DNA of 49,582 bases from Acidimicrobiales bacterium (GCA_015478655.1 JADMIJ010000022.1:1-49582), one strand, 5' to 3'. Positions 8,810 to 18,482 are shown, numbered from the stretch's first letter. Notes: generated from the letters alone by a model not told the origin. Translations and numbers: made by a program.

Positions 8810-9975
8810 CAGATGTTGCCACCTCCTGCCAGGGCCACCAACGGGACCAGCATCTCGTCTCGGGTCAACGACCCATGCCGGCTGTGCAGCCGGTTTTCGC
8901 CGGTGTCGGCCGGGTCGACGAAGGCGATCGATGTGTGGGGGATGAGCGCCACATCTCCCAATCGGGAGACGACCCCGTCCCGCAACGGCCCGCCGAACAC
9001 TCCGTCGTCGATGAGCTGGTCACGTCCCCGTGCCCACGTCGAGTCGCCGTAGCGCTCCACAACCGCCTCGAGAAGGTCGTCGGCCGCGCCCGGCCGGGCG
9101 TGGAGCCAGCGGAAGCGACCCTCGCCCGACATGAACCGCACCGAGGCCATGACGTCGCGCCCGAGGAGCTCGACCTGTGGACCGACATCGATCTGGCCGT
9201 GGTCGGCCGTCACCACCAGAACCGCCCCGGCCGGGAGCTCCGTCACCACATCGGCCACCATCCGGTCGACTGCCCTCAACTCGGCGTCGTAGAGCTCGCC
9301 CAGGCCGCTACCGTGGGCCACTCTGTCGATGCCGTCGTAGTAGGCGTAGACGAAGGGCTCGCCCGCTCGCAGCAGGTGGCCGACCTCGACGGGCAGGGAC
9401 GAGATCACCCTGTAGCCGCGCAAGGGTGAGTTGCCGAGGTGCGCGGCGGTGAAGCCGGTCCCCCCGAACTCGGACTTGGACACCACCGGCACGGGCCGGG
9501 ATGCACCCGAGAAGGACGGGCACGGTTGGAACTGGCGTGCCGGCACCGTTCGCCTGGCATCGCCGGCGTTCCCGCTTCCGATCGACCAACGCAGTGCATT
9601 GAGGATGTCGTCACCGACGGCCAGTCGGTATCCGAGCAACCCGTGCTCGGATGGGCGGCAGCCGGTGGTGATCGAGGTCAGTGCACAGGCGGTGGTGGTG
9701 GGGGCGACCGAGGTGATGGCGCGGTCGATCCCTTCGGCGGCCGAGAGGGTCGGGGCCAGGACGGACCGGGCGCGCAGCTGGTCCCAGCCCAGACCGTCGA
9801 CGACCAGGAGGACGACCTGTGTGGCGTGACGGGCTGCCGCAGGCATCCAGTCCGGATCGGTGCCGCGCCCCGGTGATCGGTCCAGGAGGGCAGGGACGAC
9901 ATTGCTGATGCAGGCACCGTCGTAGTCCGGGAGCAGTGGGGCCAGACCCGGTTCGGGTGCGGAGGAGGCGGGCAC
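8809..9975 (-). CDS. Alkaline phosphatase superfamily protein (type I phosphodiesterase/nucleotide pyrophosphatase-like)
   Basis: A 388-residue metal-dependent hydrolase of the alkaline phosphatase superfamily. VVLLVVDGLGWDQLRA gives the first metal-binding aspartate. SVAPTTTACALTSITTGCRPSEHGLLGYRL gives the nucleophilic threonine region, with the GxxPxxHG turn. YAYYDGIDRVAHGSG and VVTADHGQIDVG supply further metal ligands, and RLHSRHGSL a late histidine. No signal peptide or membrane segment is visible, so it should act in the cytoplasm; the substrate is unknown. The GTG start at 9975 lies eight bases after a TACAGT box on the same strand, so it may have its own promoter despite sitting inside a run of same-strand genes. 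It overlaps bpa by one base. Confidence 0.85.
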   Translation of the reverse strand: MPASSAPEPGLAPLLPDYDGACISNVVPALLDRSPGRGTDPDWMPAAARHATQVVLLVVDGLGWDQLRARSVLAPTLSAAEGIDRAITSVAPTTTACALTSITTGCRPSEHGLLGYRLAVGDDILNALRWSIGSGNAGDARRTVPARQFQPCPSFSGASRPVPVVSKSEFGGTGFTAAHLGNSPLRGYRVISSLPVEVGHLLRAGEPFVYAYYDGIDRVAHGSGLGELYDAELRAVDRMVADVVTELPAGAVLVVTADHGQIDVGPQVELLGRDVMASVRFMSGEGRFRWLHARPGAADDLLEAVVERYGDSTWARGRDQLIDDGVFGGPLRDGVVSRLGDVALIPHTSIAFVDPADTGENRLHSRHGSLTRDEMLVPLVALAGGGNI

Positions 9976-9983
9976 AGGTGCCG

Positions 9984-9989
9984 ACTGTA
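9984..9989 (-). promoter_or_regulatory. Candidate -10 box of the phosphodiesterase-bpa pair
   Basis: TACAGT on the minus strand ends eight bases before the GTG at 9975, in the short gap after the upstream unknown gene. It would allow phosphodiesterase and bpa to be transcribed without the DUF255 gene. No -35 match is obvious. Confidence 0.35.
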
Positions 9990-10008
9990 GGCGACGACCG
10001 CGGCGGGC

Positions 10009-10731
10009 TCAGCCCCGGGGCAGCAGGGCGCGGACCGTCTTGTAGCAGTGGCCGTCCCGCGGAGTGGAGATCGATGCCACCAGGTAGTGGGGCTTGAACC
10101 CCAGGGCGGCCGAGAGATCCTTGCCCATGAGCCGGTCCCGGCGGGCCACATCGAGGGCCCGCTCGGCGCGGGGATCTTCCGCCGGCAGCCAGTTGTCACT
10201 CCGACCCCACCCGAAGCGGACCCACACGGACCGGTCTTCGAGCCGGCGGAAGAGGACCGGCCCCTTGCTGGGGACGACGAGGGCCAGTGACGGACGGAAT
10301 CCCCGGAACTCCCAGTAGGGGGCCGAGGCCCCGGGAAACCCGAGGACGTGGTCCTCGACCGGTGCCACCAGCGCATGGAGCAGGCGACGCACCCGGCGGC
10401 CGTGGAGCGTCCCCAGCTGTCGGGGGAGGCCGGTGGCGGTGACGGCTTCGGGTTGGGCGAGGTCGTCGCGCTCCGGCTCATCGGCCAGCTGGGCCTCCAC
10501 CACATCGAACGGGGCCAGGTCCGGTCCGTGATCCTCGGGCCAGGGCACCCTGACCCGGACCAGGGTTCCGGAGGCCAGGTCCACACCGGTGGTGTCCTCG
10601 ACATGGGAGGCCAGCACGAGCAGGGTGAGCGAGGTGCCTCCGGCCACCTCGATCCGTGCCTTGGACTTGATCGAGCGGGCGATGTCCTTGGCCGTGCCGC
10701 TTCGCGGCGTCCGGGTCGATTCCTTGCTCAC
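10009..10731 (-). CDS. Conserved hypothetical protein
   Basis: A 240-residue soluble protein I do not recognise. It begins with a basic segment ([20 protein letters not shown]) and contains [20 protein letters not shown], a [20 protein letters not shown] stretch rich in Trp and Arg, and ends [16 protein letters not shown]. No catalytic or nucleotide-binding motif stands out. The GTG start at 10731 overlaps the TGA of the upstream DUF255 gene by four bases (GTGA), which strongly fixes this start and implies coupled translation. The frame stays open for another kilobase upstream, but that is a shadow of the DUF255 gene. The neighbours suggest co-expression with a thioredoxin-fold protein and a phosphodiesterase, which says little about its role. 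Confidence 0.75.
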   Translation of the reverse strand: MSKESTRTPRSGTAKDIARSIKSKARIEVAGGTSLTLLVLASHVEDTTGVDLASGTLVRVRVPWPEDHGPDLAPFDVVEAQLADEPERDDLAQPEAVTATGLPRQLGTLHGRRVRRLLHALVAPVEDHVLGFPGASAPYWEFRGFRPSLALVVPSKGPVLFRRLEDRSVWVRFGWGRSDNWLPAEDPRAERALDVARRDRLMGKDLSAALGFKPHYLVASISTPRDGHCYKTVRALLPRG

Positions 10732-12827
10732 CGGTTGTCCTCCGACGGCGGGGACATTCCGGCCAACTGTGACCCCAGGGTCTCGGCGTCGGCGGCCGGA
10801 AGTCGGCACGCGTAGTTCCGGCACACGTAGGCGCGTCCGGCACTCCGCTCGAGCCAGAGGGGTGATGACGTCGGTTCGCCCCAAGCCAGGACGACTCCGG
10901 GCCTCCAGGTGTCGCGCACCACCTCCAAGAGGTCGGGGCGGTCCCCGGCGACGACGACTTCCGTGAACCCGTCCAGGAGGAGATCGGCGGTGAGCAAGGT
11001 GTGCGCAAATGCGGTCGGGTGCTCGGTCAGCAGCTCGCCGAACATGTCGACCACACGACGAGCCGCCTCGGTGTAGCCCGCCACCCCGGTGAGCGAGCCC
11101 AGGCGGGCCAGGGAGAGGGCGGCCACGGCATTGGCCGATGGAGTGGCGCCGTCGAAGATCTCCTTGGTCCGGACGATGAGCGCCTCGGCGTCGTGCCCGG
11201 TGGTGAAGAAGCCGCCCTGTTCCTCGTCCCCGAACAGCGCCAGCAGCGCGTCCGCCGTCGAGGCGGCACGATCGGTCCACCGGGCCTCGCCGGTGAGCTC
11301 GCCCAGCCGCGTGAAGCAATCGATGAGCCAGGCATGGTCGGCGGCATACGCCAAGTGGCGGGCTATGCCGTCCTGCTGCCAACTGCGCCGCCATCGGCCG
11401 TCGGCCCCGAGGAGATTGTCGAGGAGGAACTCCCCGATGGCCACGGCGGCATCCCCCCAGGCCGAGTTGCCGGTCGCCCCGGCCGCCTCGGCCAGAGCCG
11501 ACGCGTACATGGCGTTCCACTCGGTGAGGACCTTGTCGTCGAGGCCGGGCCGGACACGGGAACGGCGGGCCTCGAACAGCAGGGTCCGACCGGTCTCCAC
11601 GGCCTCGGGCCCGCCGAGCGGTTCCCCGACCGGTCGGCGGAGGATGGAGGTCCCTTCGAAATTGCCACCGTCGGTCACGCCGAACCACGCGGTGACCCCG
11701 GCGGTGACCTCGTCGATGGACCACGCGGCGCCGGTGCTGTGCCCCTCGGTGACGGCCCGGGAGATCTGTGATGGCGACCACACGTAGAACCGGCCCTCGA
11801 CTCCCTCGGAATCGGCGTCCTCGGCGGAGCACACGCCCCCGGCCGGGACGGTGAGGTCGCGCGCGACATAGTCGACGATCCCCTCCATGGCCAGGCGGTA
11901 GTTCTCGCTACCGGTCACCTGCCATCCGTGGAGATAGGCCCGCAGGAGACCGGCTTGGTCATAGAGCATCTTCTCGAAGTGCGGGACCAGCCACTCCCTG
12001 TCCGTGGAGTAGCGGGCGAATCCGCCGCCGAGGTGGTCGTGGATGCCTCCGGCGGCCATGGCGTCGAGGGTGCCGGTGGCCATCTGGGCCGAGCGGTCTC
12101 CCGCCGGGTCCCCGCCGTGGCGAACCGAATGGCACAACGCCATGTCCACCAGGGTCGGCTGGGGAAACTTGGGAGCGGCACCGAACCCTCCCCATTCCGG
12201 GTCGAAGCGAAGGGACAGTTCGTCCATCGCCGGGGTCAGCAGATCGGGCCGACCGCCGCCGGAGCGTTCGTCGGGAGCAGCAAACAGCGAGGATCCGCCG
12301 CCGGATGCCCGGACGACCGAGCGCGAGGCGATGGCGCTCGAGAGCTCGTCGGCCTGCTGCTCGGCGTCTTCCCGGCGGTTGTCCCACACGTCGGTCACCG
12401 CGCCCAGGATGGTCCGGAACGACGGTGCGCCGCGCCGATCGTCGGGCGGGAAGTACGTGCCGCCGAAGAACGGCCTCCGGTCGGGCGTCAAGAACATGCT
12501 CATCGGCCATCCCCCCGACCCGGTGATGGCCTGCACGGCCTCCATGTAGACGGCATCCACGTCCGGTCGCTCCTCGCGGTCGACCTTGATGCTGACGAAC
12601 GAGGAATTGAGCACGGCGGCGGTGGCGGGGTCCTCGAAGGACTCGTGAGCCATCACGTGGCACCAGTGGCAGGCCGAATAGCCGATGGACAGGAAGATCG
12701 GGCGGTTCTCCTTGCCGGCCCGCTCGAAGGCCTCGTCGCCCCACGGGTACCAGTCCACGGGGTTGCCCCGGTGCTGCCTCAGATAGGGCGACAACTCCTG
12801 GGGCGGCACGTCTCTGATCAGAGGCAA
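10728..12827 (-). CDS. Thioredoxin domain-containing protein, DUF255/YyaL (spermatogenesis-associated protein 20-like)
   Basis: A 699-residue protein with an N-terminal thioredoxin-like DUF255 domain and a C-terminal alpha/alpha six-barrel glycosidase-like domain. The first 170 residues show [38 protein letters not shown] with a CxxC pair, and [20 protein letters not shown]. The second part contains [36 protein letters not shown] and [19 protein letters not shown], as in YyaL. The biochemical role of the family is poorly established. The start is unusual: the open frame begins with TTG at 12827, with a weak AAGGAT upstream; an in-frame GTG at 12809 is the alternative. A pair of 17-bp direct repeats lies immediately upstream. 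Its end overlaps the next gene by four bases. Confidence 0.9.
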   Translation of the reverse strand: MPLIRDVPPQELSPYLRQHRGNPVDWYPWGDEAFERAGKENRPIFLSIGYSACHWCHVMAHESFEDPATAAVLNSSFVSIKVDREERPDVDAVYMEAVQAITGSGGWPMSMFLTPDRRPFFGGTYFPPDDRRGAPSFRTILGAVTDVWDNRREDAEQQADELSSAIASRSVVRASGGGSSLFAAPDERSGGGRPDLLTPAMDELSLRFDPEWGGFGAAPKFPQPTLVDMALCHSVRHGGDPAGDRSAQMATGTLDAMAAGGIHDHLGGGFARYSTDREWLVPHFEKMLYDQAGLLRAYLHGWQVTGSENYRLAMEGIVDYVARDLTVPAGGVCSAEDADSEGVEGRFYVWSPSQISRAVTEGHSTGAAWSIDEVTAGVTAWFGVTDGGNFEGTSILRRPVGEPLGGPEAVETGRTLLFEARRSRVRPGLDDKVLTEWNAMYASALAEAAGATGNSAWGDAAVAIGEFLLDNLLGADGRWRRSWQQDGIARHLAYAADHAWLIDCFTRLGELTGEARWTDRAASTADALLALFGDEEQGGFFTTGHDAEALIVRTKEIFDGATPSANAVAALSLARLGSLTGVAGYTEAARRVVDMFGELLTEHPTAFAHTLLTADLLLDGFTEVVVAGDRPDLLEVVRDTWRPGVVLAWGEPTSSPLWLERSAGRAYVCRNYACRLPAADAETLGSQLAGMSPPSEDNR

Positions 12828-12834
12828 CGGAGAT

Positions 12835-12868
12835 CCTTGGTCATGGTCGAACCTTGGTCATGGTTGAA
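12835..12868. repeat. Tandem duplication of a 17-bp unit upstream of the DUF255 gene
   Basis: Two adjacent 17-bp units (12835-12851 and 12852-12868), CCTTGGTCATGGTCGAA and CCTTGGTCATGGTTGAA, differ at one base. They lie between the DUF255 start codon and the divergent lipase gene, directly over the region where the minus-strand ribosome site would be. They could be operator copies or a simple duplication. Confidence 0.85.
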
Positions 12869-12965
12869 AAGCAGCAGTGGTGGCTCGCCGGCTTCAAACT
12901 TAGGGCCACTGAGGGGAGCCCGGTCAACGCCTTCGGTCGGTCTGCCGCCCCGGCCCCCGGAGCGC

Positions 12966-12971
12966 TAGTGT
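12966..12971 (+). promoter_or_regulatory. Candidate -10 box upstream of the lipase gene
   Basis: TAGTGT lies about 55 bases before the lipase GTG in the divergent gap 12869-13026. That distance leaves a leader of about 50 bases with GGGGGGTG close to the start codon, so this gene appears to be translated from a leader. No convincing -35 was found. Confidence 0.25.
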
Positions 12972-13026
12972 TCGTGCTCTGCGGCCGGCATCGCCCGGCC
13001 TGCGAACGACCCCTGGGGGGTGTGCC

Positions 13027-14301
13027 GTGCGCTTTCACTACTCTCGCCTGACGGCTGTGGCCCTCGGCCTCGGCCTCCTGTGCGCCTCGGCGGCGGTGCC
13101 CGTCGTCGCAGCCTCGGCAGCCCAGCCCGACATTCCGGCGCCGCCCGGGCTCCCTTCCTTCTACAGCGTTCCCCAACCACTTCCGGGCGGACCGGGGGGC
13201 ACCCTCATCAAGTCCGAGGTCGTTTCCGACCCGAACCTGGTGGGCGCCACCCTGTACCGGGTGCTGTACAAGTCGACCGGGCCAAGAAATTCCCTGGTCC
13301 CGGTCACGGGGATGGTCGCCGTTCCTGACGGGACGCCGCCCGCCGGCGGGTGGCCGGTGATCACCTGGGGCCACGGCACCAACGGGATGGCAGACATCTG
13401 TGCCCCCAGCCTGGCCGGTTCGTCGCAGATCCCCGCGGTCAACCAGTTGGTGGCGGCGGGCTACGCCGTGACGGCCAGCGACTACCAGGGCGAGGGGACG
13501 CCCGGGCTGATGCCCTACATCGTCGGTGCCTCGGCTGCCGAGGACACCGTCAACATTGTCGAGGCGGCTCGCGCCCTTCCATCGGTGGCACTGAGCTCCT
13601 CGTATGTGGTCTGGGGGCACTCCGAGGGAGGCCAGACCGCCATGTTCTCGCTCTACGGCCACCGAGACCTTCCCGACCTCCACCTGCGCGGCGTGGTGGC
13701 CGGCGCCCCGCCTTCCCAGTTCCCCTTTTTGTACAACTTCCTCGTGACCAGTCCGTTCGACTACTACCTGTTGATGGTGGCGGGTTCGTTCCACAGCTAC
13801 TACGGGAACCTGCGGGCACCGTTGGCCAAGATCATCACGCCAGCGGGAGCGGCGTTGGTCCCCGCGCTGGACCAGGGGTGCTCCGGCTACGTGAAGGGGG
13901 TGGTCGACGCTGCATTGGCCGCCACGCCCCACCATTCCCTGGCGGACCTCATCCCGCAGAACCCGTTCGCCGTTCCCGAGTGGGCCAAGATCCTCTCGGC
14001 CAATGACCCCGAGTCCTTCACGAGGAAGACCTCGACCCCGTTGCTGATCATCCAAGGGGGCAACGACGAGCAGATCCCGGTGATCTCCACCCAGCTCCTC
14101 CAGACCCACTTGTGTCATATCGGCCAGCCCACCAAGCGGTGGGTGTACTCGGGTCAGAGCCACGCCGGCGTGATCGCGCCCAGTTTCGCGGACATGCTGC
14201 ACTGGATCGGAGACCGCTTCACCACCACGTCGGCGGTCGATCCCTACGTTCCCACCGCCGGAGGCAATCCGACCATCACCATCGCCCAGACGACCTGCTG
14301 A
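13027..14301 (+). CDS. Exported lipase family alpha/beta hydrolase
   Basis: A 424-residue secreted hydrolase of the secretory lipase (LIP) family. Residues 1-32 form a Sec signal peptide: basic start MRFHYSR, hydrophobic core LTAVALGLGLLCASAAVPVV and an AxA-type cleavage site near ASAAQP. The catalytic nucleophile is in VVWGHSEGGQTAMF (GHSEG). LLIIQGGNDEQIPV carries the expected acid and GQSHAGVI the histidine. WGHGTNGMADICAPS is a typical oxyanion-side segment. It would act outside the membrane on acyl esters, though its substrate is unknown. The start is GTG at 13027, with GGGGGGTG just upstream. It is divergent from the DUF255 gene. It ends 160 bp before the short-chain dehydrogenase, with no sign of co-transcription. 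Confidence 0.9.
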   Translation: MRFHYSRLTAVALGLGLLCASAAVPVVAASAAQPDIPAPPGLPSFYSVPQPLPGGPGGTLIKSEVVSDPNLVGATLYRVLYKSTGPRNSLVPVTGMVAVPDGTPPAGGWPVITWGHGTNGMADICAPSLAGSSQIPAVNQLVAAGYAVTASDYQGEGTPGLMPYIVGASAAEDTVNIVEAARALPSVALSSSYVVWGHSEGGQTAMFSLYGHRDLPDLHLRGVVAGAPPSQFPFLYNFLVTSPFDYYLLMVAGSFHSYYGNLRAPLAKIITPAGAALVPALDQGCSGYVKGVVDAALAATPHHSLADLIPQNPFAVPEWAKILSANDPESFTRKTSTPLLIIQGGNDEQIPVISTQLLQTHLCHIGQPTKRWVYSGQSHAGVIAPSFADMLHWIGDRFTTTSAVDPYVPTAGGNPTITIAQTTC

Positions 14302-14448
14302 GCGGACGCAGACCCAACCGGCGGCATCGCCGTCTGTCCCTGCTGCCCCCCTGTTCTCACCGAACCGACCCTTCGGGCAGCCCTCGGTGTCAGGGAACGT
14401 TCGCACGCGCCAGGGGCGCCGATCGACTTCACGCGTGGCCCGATGCCT

Positions 14449-14454
14449 AGAGTG
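14449..14454 (+). promoter_or_regulatory. Candidate -10 box of the short-chain dehydrogenase gene (leaderless)
   Basis: TAGAGT ends exactly seven bases before the ATG at 14462, and TCGACT, a fair match to a -35, lies 19 bases further upstream (14424-14429). There is no ribosome site, consistent with a leaderless message. Confidence 0.5.
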
Positions 14455-14461
14455 ATTCGCC

Positions 14462-15241
14462 ATGGAACTCCGACTGGACGGTAAGACGGCACTGGTCACG
14501 GGGGCCTCGCGTGGCATCGGTGAGGCCATCGCCCTGGCCTTCTCCGCCGCGGGGGCGTCGGTCATGATCTCATCGCGCAAGGCCGACGCCCTGGCTCAGG
14601 CCGCCTCCGAGATCTCCTCTGCCAATGGGTCCAGGGCGGGGGAGGTCGATTGGCACGTGGCCAATGCCGGCGACCCCGAGCAGGCCGCGCAGTGCATGGA
14701 GGCCACTGTGGGACGATTCGGCTCGGTCGACATCCTGGTCAACAACGCCGCCACCAATCCCTACTACGGGCCCATCATCGAGCTGGACACGGCCCGGGCG
14801 GACAAGACGGTGAGGGTCAACCAGTCCGGGTACCTCGAGTGGGCCCAGGCGGCGTGGCGTTCCGGCATGGCCGACCACGGCGGGGTCGTCCTCAATCTGG
14901 CCTCCATCGGCGGGCTTTCGGTGGAAGGCGGGATCGGTTGGTACAACGTGACCAAGGCGGCGGTGATCCACCTGACCAGCCAGCTGGCCGGCGAGCTCGG
15001 GCCCAAGGTCCGGGTCAACGCCCTCGCCCCCGGTCTGGTCAAGACCGAGTTCGCCCGCGCCCTGTGGGAGCCCGCAGGGGATGCAATCGCCCGTCGACTG
15101 CCGCTGCGCCGGCTGGGTGAGGCTGACGACATCGCCAAGGCCGCACTGTTCTTGTGTTCGGATGCGGCCTCGTGGATCACCGGGCACACGATGGTCGTCG
15201 ACGGCGGGGCGCTGTGCATCGCCAGCGGCGGGGTCTCCTAG
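14462..15241 (+). CDS. Short-chain dehydrogenase/reductase (classical SDR)
   Basis: A 259-residue classical SDR using NAD(P)H. The Rossmann glycine motif is ALVTGASRGIGEAIALAF, NNAATNPY is the NNAG-like strand, the catalytic serine is in NLASIGGLSVEGG, and the catalytic pair is in GWYNVTKAAVIHLT (YxxxK). VRVNALAPGLVKTEFAR and ITGHTMVVDGGAL complete the fold. Arg in the glycine motif and the first strand suggest NADPH preference. It resembles 3-oxoacyl-ACP reductases and many degradation dehydrogenases, and the substrate cannot be decided. It sits next to the menaquinone cluster and is convergent with menE, but no SDR step is known in that pathway, so a functional link is doubtful. Confidence 0.93.
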   Translation: MELRLDGKTALVTGASRGIGEAIALAFSAAGASVMISSRKADALAQAASEISSANGSRAGEVDWHVANAGDPEQAAQCMEATVGRFGSVDILVNNAATNPYYGPIIELDTARADKTVRVNQSGYLEWAQAAWRSGMADHGGVVLNLASIGGLSVEGGIGWYNVTKAAVIHLTSQLAGELGPKVRVNALAPGLVKTEFARALWEPAGDAIARRLPLRRLGEADDIAKAALFLCSDAASWITGHTMVVDGGALCIASGGVS

Positions 15242-15291
15242 TCGGGGTCCCGAGCCCACTGGGCGTCGGAACGCCTCAGCTCCGAACCGAT

Positions 15292-16422
15292 TCAGACCAG
15301 GTCGGCGCGGCGGACCTTGCCACTCGGGGTGCAGGGGAGGGACGCAACCACCTCGAGCTCGCGGGGGGCGGACCACGGGGCCATCGCCGAGGCGACCATG
15401 TCCCGCAGCTCGTCGAGACCGGGCGGCGATGCTGGGTCGGCCGGCACCACCCATGCCACCACCCGTTCGCCCCATTCGGGGTCGGGTCGCTTCCAGACCG
15501 CGACCTGGCCTACACCGGGATGGCTGGCCAACAGGCGTTCGACAGGTGCCGGCCACACCTTCTCACCTCCGCTGACGATGACGTCGGCGATGCGACCGAA
15601 CACGGTCAGCGTCCCGTCCGGCTCCAGGCGACCGGCGTCGCCGGTGGGGAACCACCCCCCGGACACCCGGGGATCGGTCCCGTCGCGGTAAGCGCGTAGC
15701 AGCATCGGCCCGCGGATCATCACCTCGCCGGTGGCACCGGTGGCGCTGTCGCCGCCGATGCGCAGGTCGACCCCGTCGAGTGGCCTCCCGTCATAGACGA
15801 CGCCGGAACCGGTCTCGGTCATGCCGTAGGTGGTGATGACATTGGCGTCCCGCCGCTCGGGTGGAGCCGCGCCTCCCAGCAGCACCGCACGGTACCCCGA
15901 GACGTCGGCCCGACCCAGCGCCGTGGCCACCAGCGCCACCAGAGTGGCGCCGGCGCGTGCCTGGTCCTCGACGGCGGCGGCGTCGAAACGCCCGAGCACC
16001 GTGCACGGCGTGCCGGTGACCAGGGATCGGGTCACCACCGCCAGCCCCCCGATGTGGGCCAGGGGCAGGCAGGCCAGCCACCGGTCGGCGTCGGGGTCCA
16101 CCTGCAATCGGGCCGACGTGGCCAAGGCCGAGGCCGTGACGGCGTCGTGGGTCAGGACGACTCCCTTGGCCGAGCCGGTGGTGCCGCTGGTCGGCACGAC
16201 CAGGGCATCGCCCACTTCCGTCGGCTCCCCGCCGGCCCGGGGGTGGGCGCCGCCCGGGTCCACCACCCGCGACGGCCGCAGGGCCTCCAGCACCGCGCCG
16301 ACGGCGGCGACCGGCAGCCGGGGGTCGATGGGGAGTGCGGCATCTCCGGCGTCCCAGACCGAGCGGAGCGCATCCACGAACCCCGGGCCGGGCGGCACAT
16401 CGAGCGCTACCAACTCCGGCAT
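15292..16422 (-). CDS. menE: o-Succinylbenzoate-CoA ligase (acyl-CoA synthetase)
   Basis: A 376-residue ANL-superfamily adenylate-forming ligase that activates o-succinylbenzoate with CoA in menaquinone synthesis. VVPTSGTTGSAKGVVLTHDA is the AMP-binding loop and TYGMTETGSGVVY the second core motif. The hinge and C-terminal domain follow (GDAGRLEPDGTLTVFGRIAD), with the catalytic lysine in CTPSGKVRRADLV at the extreme C-terminus. It is short for the superfamily, as MenE proteins of actinobacteria are. The family alone would not fix the substrate, but the divergent menB beside it makes MenE by far the likeliest. The ATG at 16422 lies six bases after TAGGCT on the minus strand, suggesting leaderless transcription. 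Confidence 0.88.
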   Translation of the reverse strand: MPELVALDVPPGPGFVDALRSVWDAGDAALPIDPRLPVAAVGAVLEALRPSRVVDPGGAHPRAGGEPTEVGDALVVPTSGTTGSAKGVVLTHDAVTASALATSARLQVDPDADRWLACLPLAHIGGLAVVTRSLVTGTPCTVLGRFDAAAVEDQARAGATLVALVATALGRADVSGYRAVLLGGAAPPERRDANVITTYGMTETGSGVVYDGRPLDGVDLRIGGDSATGATGEVMIRGPMLLRAYRDGTDPRVSGGWFPTGDAGRLEPDGTLTVFGRIADVIVSGGEKVWPAPVERLLASHPGVGQVAVWKRPDPEWGERVVAWVVPADPASPPGLDELRDMVASAMAPWSAPRELEVVASLPCTPSGKVRRADLV

Positions 16423-16428
16423 GGGGGT

Positions 16429-16434
16429 AGCCTA
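16429..16434 (-). promoter_or_regulatory. Candidate -10 box of menE (leaderless)
   Basis: TAGGCT on the minus strand ends six bases before the menE ATG. The surrounding GCCTAGGC is an 8-bp palindrome. The gap to menB is short, so this element lies in the shared control region of the divergent pair. Confidence 0.4.
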
Positions 16435-16513
16435 GGCGACCGTACGAGTGACGACTCTAGGAGTGAATGGTCGAATGGTTGCCAGGCAAAGGGCCGACGG
16501 AGGCAGTGCTCGT

Positions 16514-17416
16514 ATGGGCTCCTCGCAGCAGACGGCCATCACCGGCCCTCCGGTGGACCCGGTGGACCGGTTCCGGGACCTTCCTCTTCCGGACTGGGAC
16601 CGCCGCCGCGCCTACAAGGACATCCACTACGACGTGGCTGACGGGATGGCCAAGCTCACCATCGCCCGACCGGAGGTCCGCAACGCCTTCCGGCCCCAGA
16701 CGCTGTTCGAGCTGGCCGATGCCTTCGCCGTGGCCAGGGACGACCCGTCGATCGGGGTGGTCATCCTCACCGGCGAGGGCAATGACGCCTTCTGCTCCGG
16801 CGGTGACCAGAAGATCAGGGGGGACGACGGGTACCTCGGGGACGATGCCGTGGCCCAGCAGGGGATCGGCCGCCTCAACGTCCTCGACCTCCAGGTCCAG
16901 ATCCGCCGCCTGCCCAAACCGGTCGTGGCCATGGTGGCCGGCTACGCCATCGGCGGCGGTCACATCCTCCACCTGGTGTGCGACCTGACCATCGCCGCCG
17001 ACAACGCCCGGTTCGGCCAGACCGGGCCCAAGGTGGGGAGCTTCGACGGCGGCTACGGCGCCAGCCTCCTGGCCCGCACCATCGGCCTCAAGCGGGCCAA
17101 GGAGGTGTGGTTCTTGTGCCGCCAGTACGACGCCGCCACCGCTCTCGACTGGGGCCTGGTCAACGAGGTGGTGCCGTTGGCCGAGCTCGAGCGTGAGACG
17201 GTTGCCTGGTGTCGCCAGATGCTGTCGTTGTCGCCGCTGGCCTTGCGGATGCTCAAGGGAGGCCTGCATGCGGCGGATGACGGGCTGGCCGGGCTCCAGC
17301 AGTTCGCCGGCGATGCCACCATGCTGTTCTATATGAGCGAGGAGGGCCAAGAGGGGCGCAATGCTTTCCAACAGCACCGGGCCCCGGACTTCGGTCGCTT
17401 TCCCCGCCGGCCGTGA
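16514..17416 (+). CDS. menB: 1,4-Dihydroxy-2-naphthoyl-CoA synthase
   Basis: A 300-residue crotonase-family enzyme that closes the second ring of the menaquinone headgroup from o-succinylbenzoyl-CoA. It matches MenB closely: [75 protein letters not shown] and [20 protein letters not shown] are all hallmark segments. I prefer the ATG at 16514, which has GGAGG ten bases upstream; the frame opens further back at GTG 16448, giving 22 extra residues of no obvious homology. It is divergent from menE and its end lies 28 bp before menA, with which it is probably co-transcribed. Confidence 0.97.
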   Translation: MGSSQQTAITGPPVDPVDRFRDLPLPDWDRRRAYKDIHYDVADGMAKLTIARPEVRNAFRPQTLFELADAFAVARDDPSIGVVILTGEGNDAFCSGGDQKIRGDDGYLGDDAVAQQGIGRLNVLDLQVQIRRLPKPVVAMVAGYAIGGGHILHLVCDLTIAADNARFGQTGPKVGSFDGGYGASLLARTIGLKRAKEVWFLCRQYDAATALDWGLVNEVVPLAELERETVAWCRQMLSLSPLALRMLKGGLHAADDGLAGLQQFAGDATMLFYMSEEGQEGRNAFQQHRAPDFGRFPRRP

Positions 17417-17444
17417 ACGCCGGTCGACCTCTGCGGTCGTCGCC

Positions 17445-18467
17445 ATGACCACTGACGGCGCCCCGCCCCGCGCCGCCGCCGTCCCGGGTCCCGTCCAGCG
17501 CTGGGTGCTCGGTGCCCGACCCCGCACGCTGCCGGCCGCCCTGGTACCGGTGCTGGTGGGGACGGCGGCCGCCCATGCCTACCGGGCCGGTGCCTACTCG
17601 GTGATCTCCCACCGGGGTGCGGCCTACGCCTCGGTCACGACCCTTCGCCTGGGTCCCGGGCATGCCTTCTGGTGGCGTGCCGTGGGGGCGTTGGTGGTGG
17701 CGCTGGCCATCCAAGTGGGCACCAACTACGCCAATGACTACTCCGATGGGATCCGTGGCACCGACGACGCCCGGGTGGGACCCGTCCGATTGGTGGCGTC
17801 GGGCCTGGCCCCTCCCTCGGCGGTCAAACGCGCCGCGCTGATCGCCTTCGGTGTGGCCGGTGCGGTCGGGCTGGTCTTGGCCTGGGCCACCTCGTGGTGG
17901 GTCGTCCTGGTGGGGGCGGCGTGCCTGGCCGCGGGGTGGCTGTACACCGGTGGCCCCCGCCCGTACGGCTACGCGGGACTGGGCGAGCTCTTCGTCTTCG
18001 TCTTCTTCGGGCTGGTCGCCACGATCGGCACCTTCTACGTCGAGGCGCTCCATCTCGACCTACCGGTGGTGTGGTTCGCCGCCGGGGCCGTCGGCCTGCT
18101 GGCCACCGCCCTGCTGTTGGCCAACAACCTGCGGGACATCGAGACGGACATCCAGAGCGGCAAGCGCACGCTGGCGGTCCGGGCCGGGCGCCGTTCCGCC
18201 GGTCTCCTCTACGTAGCGTGCCTGGTGCTGCCCTTCGTCGGGGTGGCCGTCTGGGGCCTGGTGTCGGTTAGCGGTGCCGTGCACGCCCTTCGGCCTGGCG
18301 TCGCTTTCGTCCCCCTGGCCGCCCTGCCCCTGGCCGTGGCGCCGATCGGGATCGTCAACAGTGACGCCTCGGGGCGGGCACTGCTCCCGGTCCTGGCCGC
18401 CACCGGCCGGCTGCAGCTGGTGTTCGGCGTGCTGATGTCGGTCGCCCTGTGGTTCTGGATCCCTTGA
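17445..18467 (+). CDS. menA: 1,4-Dihydroxy-2-naphthoate polyprenyltransferase
   Basis: A 340-residue integral membrane UbiA-family prenyltransferase that attaches the isoprenoid tail to dihydroxynaphthoate at the cytoplasmic membrane. It starts VQRWVLGARPRTLPAALVPV, the usual MenA opening. The first Asp-rich motif is NYANDYSDGIRGTDDARVGP and the second is LANNLRDIETDIQSGKRTL. Eight or so hydrophobic helices are apparent. I chose ATG 17445, just after the menB stop; an in-frame start at 17361 would overlap menB by 56 bp and adds a basic, low-complexity leader. It is convergent with menH, with only 15 bp between stops. Confidence 0.95.
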   Translation: MTTDGAPPRAAAVPGPVQRWVLGARPRTLPAALVPVLVGTAAAHAYRAGAYSVISHRGAAYASVTTLRLGPGHAFWWRAVGALVVALAIQVGTNYANDYSDGIRGTDDARVGPVRLVASGLAPPSAVKRAALIAFGVAGAVGLVLAWATSWWVVLVGAACLAAGWLYTGGPRPYGYAGLGELFVFVFFGLVATIGTFYVEALHLDLPVVWFAAGAVGLLATALLLANNLRDIETDIQSGKRTLAVRAGRRSAGLLYVACLVLPFVGVAVWGLVSVSGAVHALRPGVAFVPLAALPLAVAPIGIVNSDASGRALLPVLAATGRLQLVFGVLMSVALWFWIP

Positions 18468-18475
18468 CGGGGATC
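18458..18475. terminator. Possible hairpin between convergent menA and menH
   Basis: GATCCC at 18458-18463 can pair with GGGATC at 18470-18475 around a six-base loop that contains the menA stop codon. There is no T-run, so this would be a U-less terminator at best. Confidence 0.25.
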
Positions 18476-18482
18476 GGGGTCC

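Noticed and set aside
12841..14580. A 579-codon minus-strand open frame opposite the lipase gene
   Set aside because: The plus-strand lipase has a signal peptide and a full catalytic triad; the opposite frame does not resemble any family.
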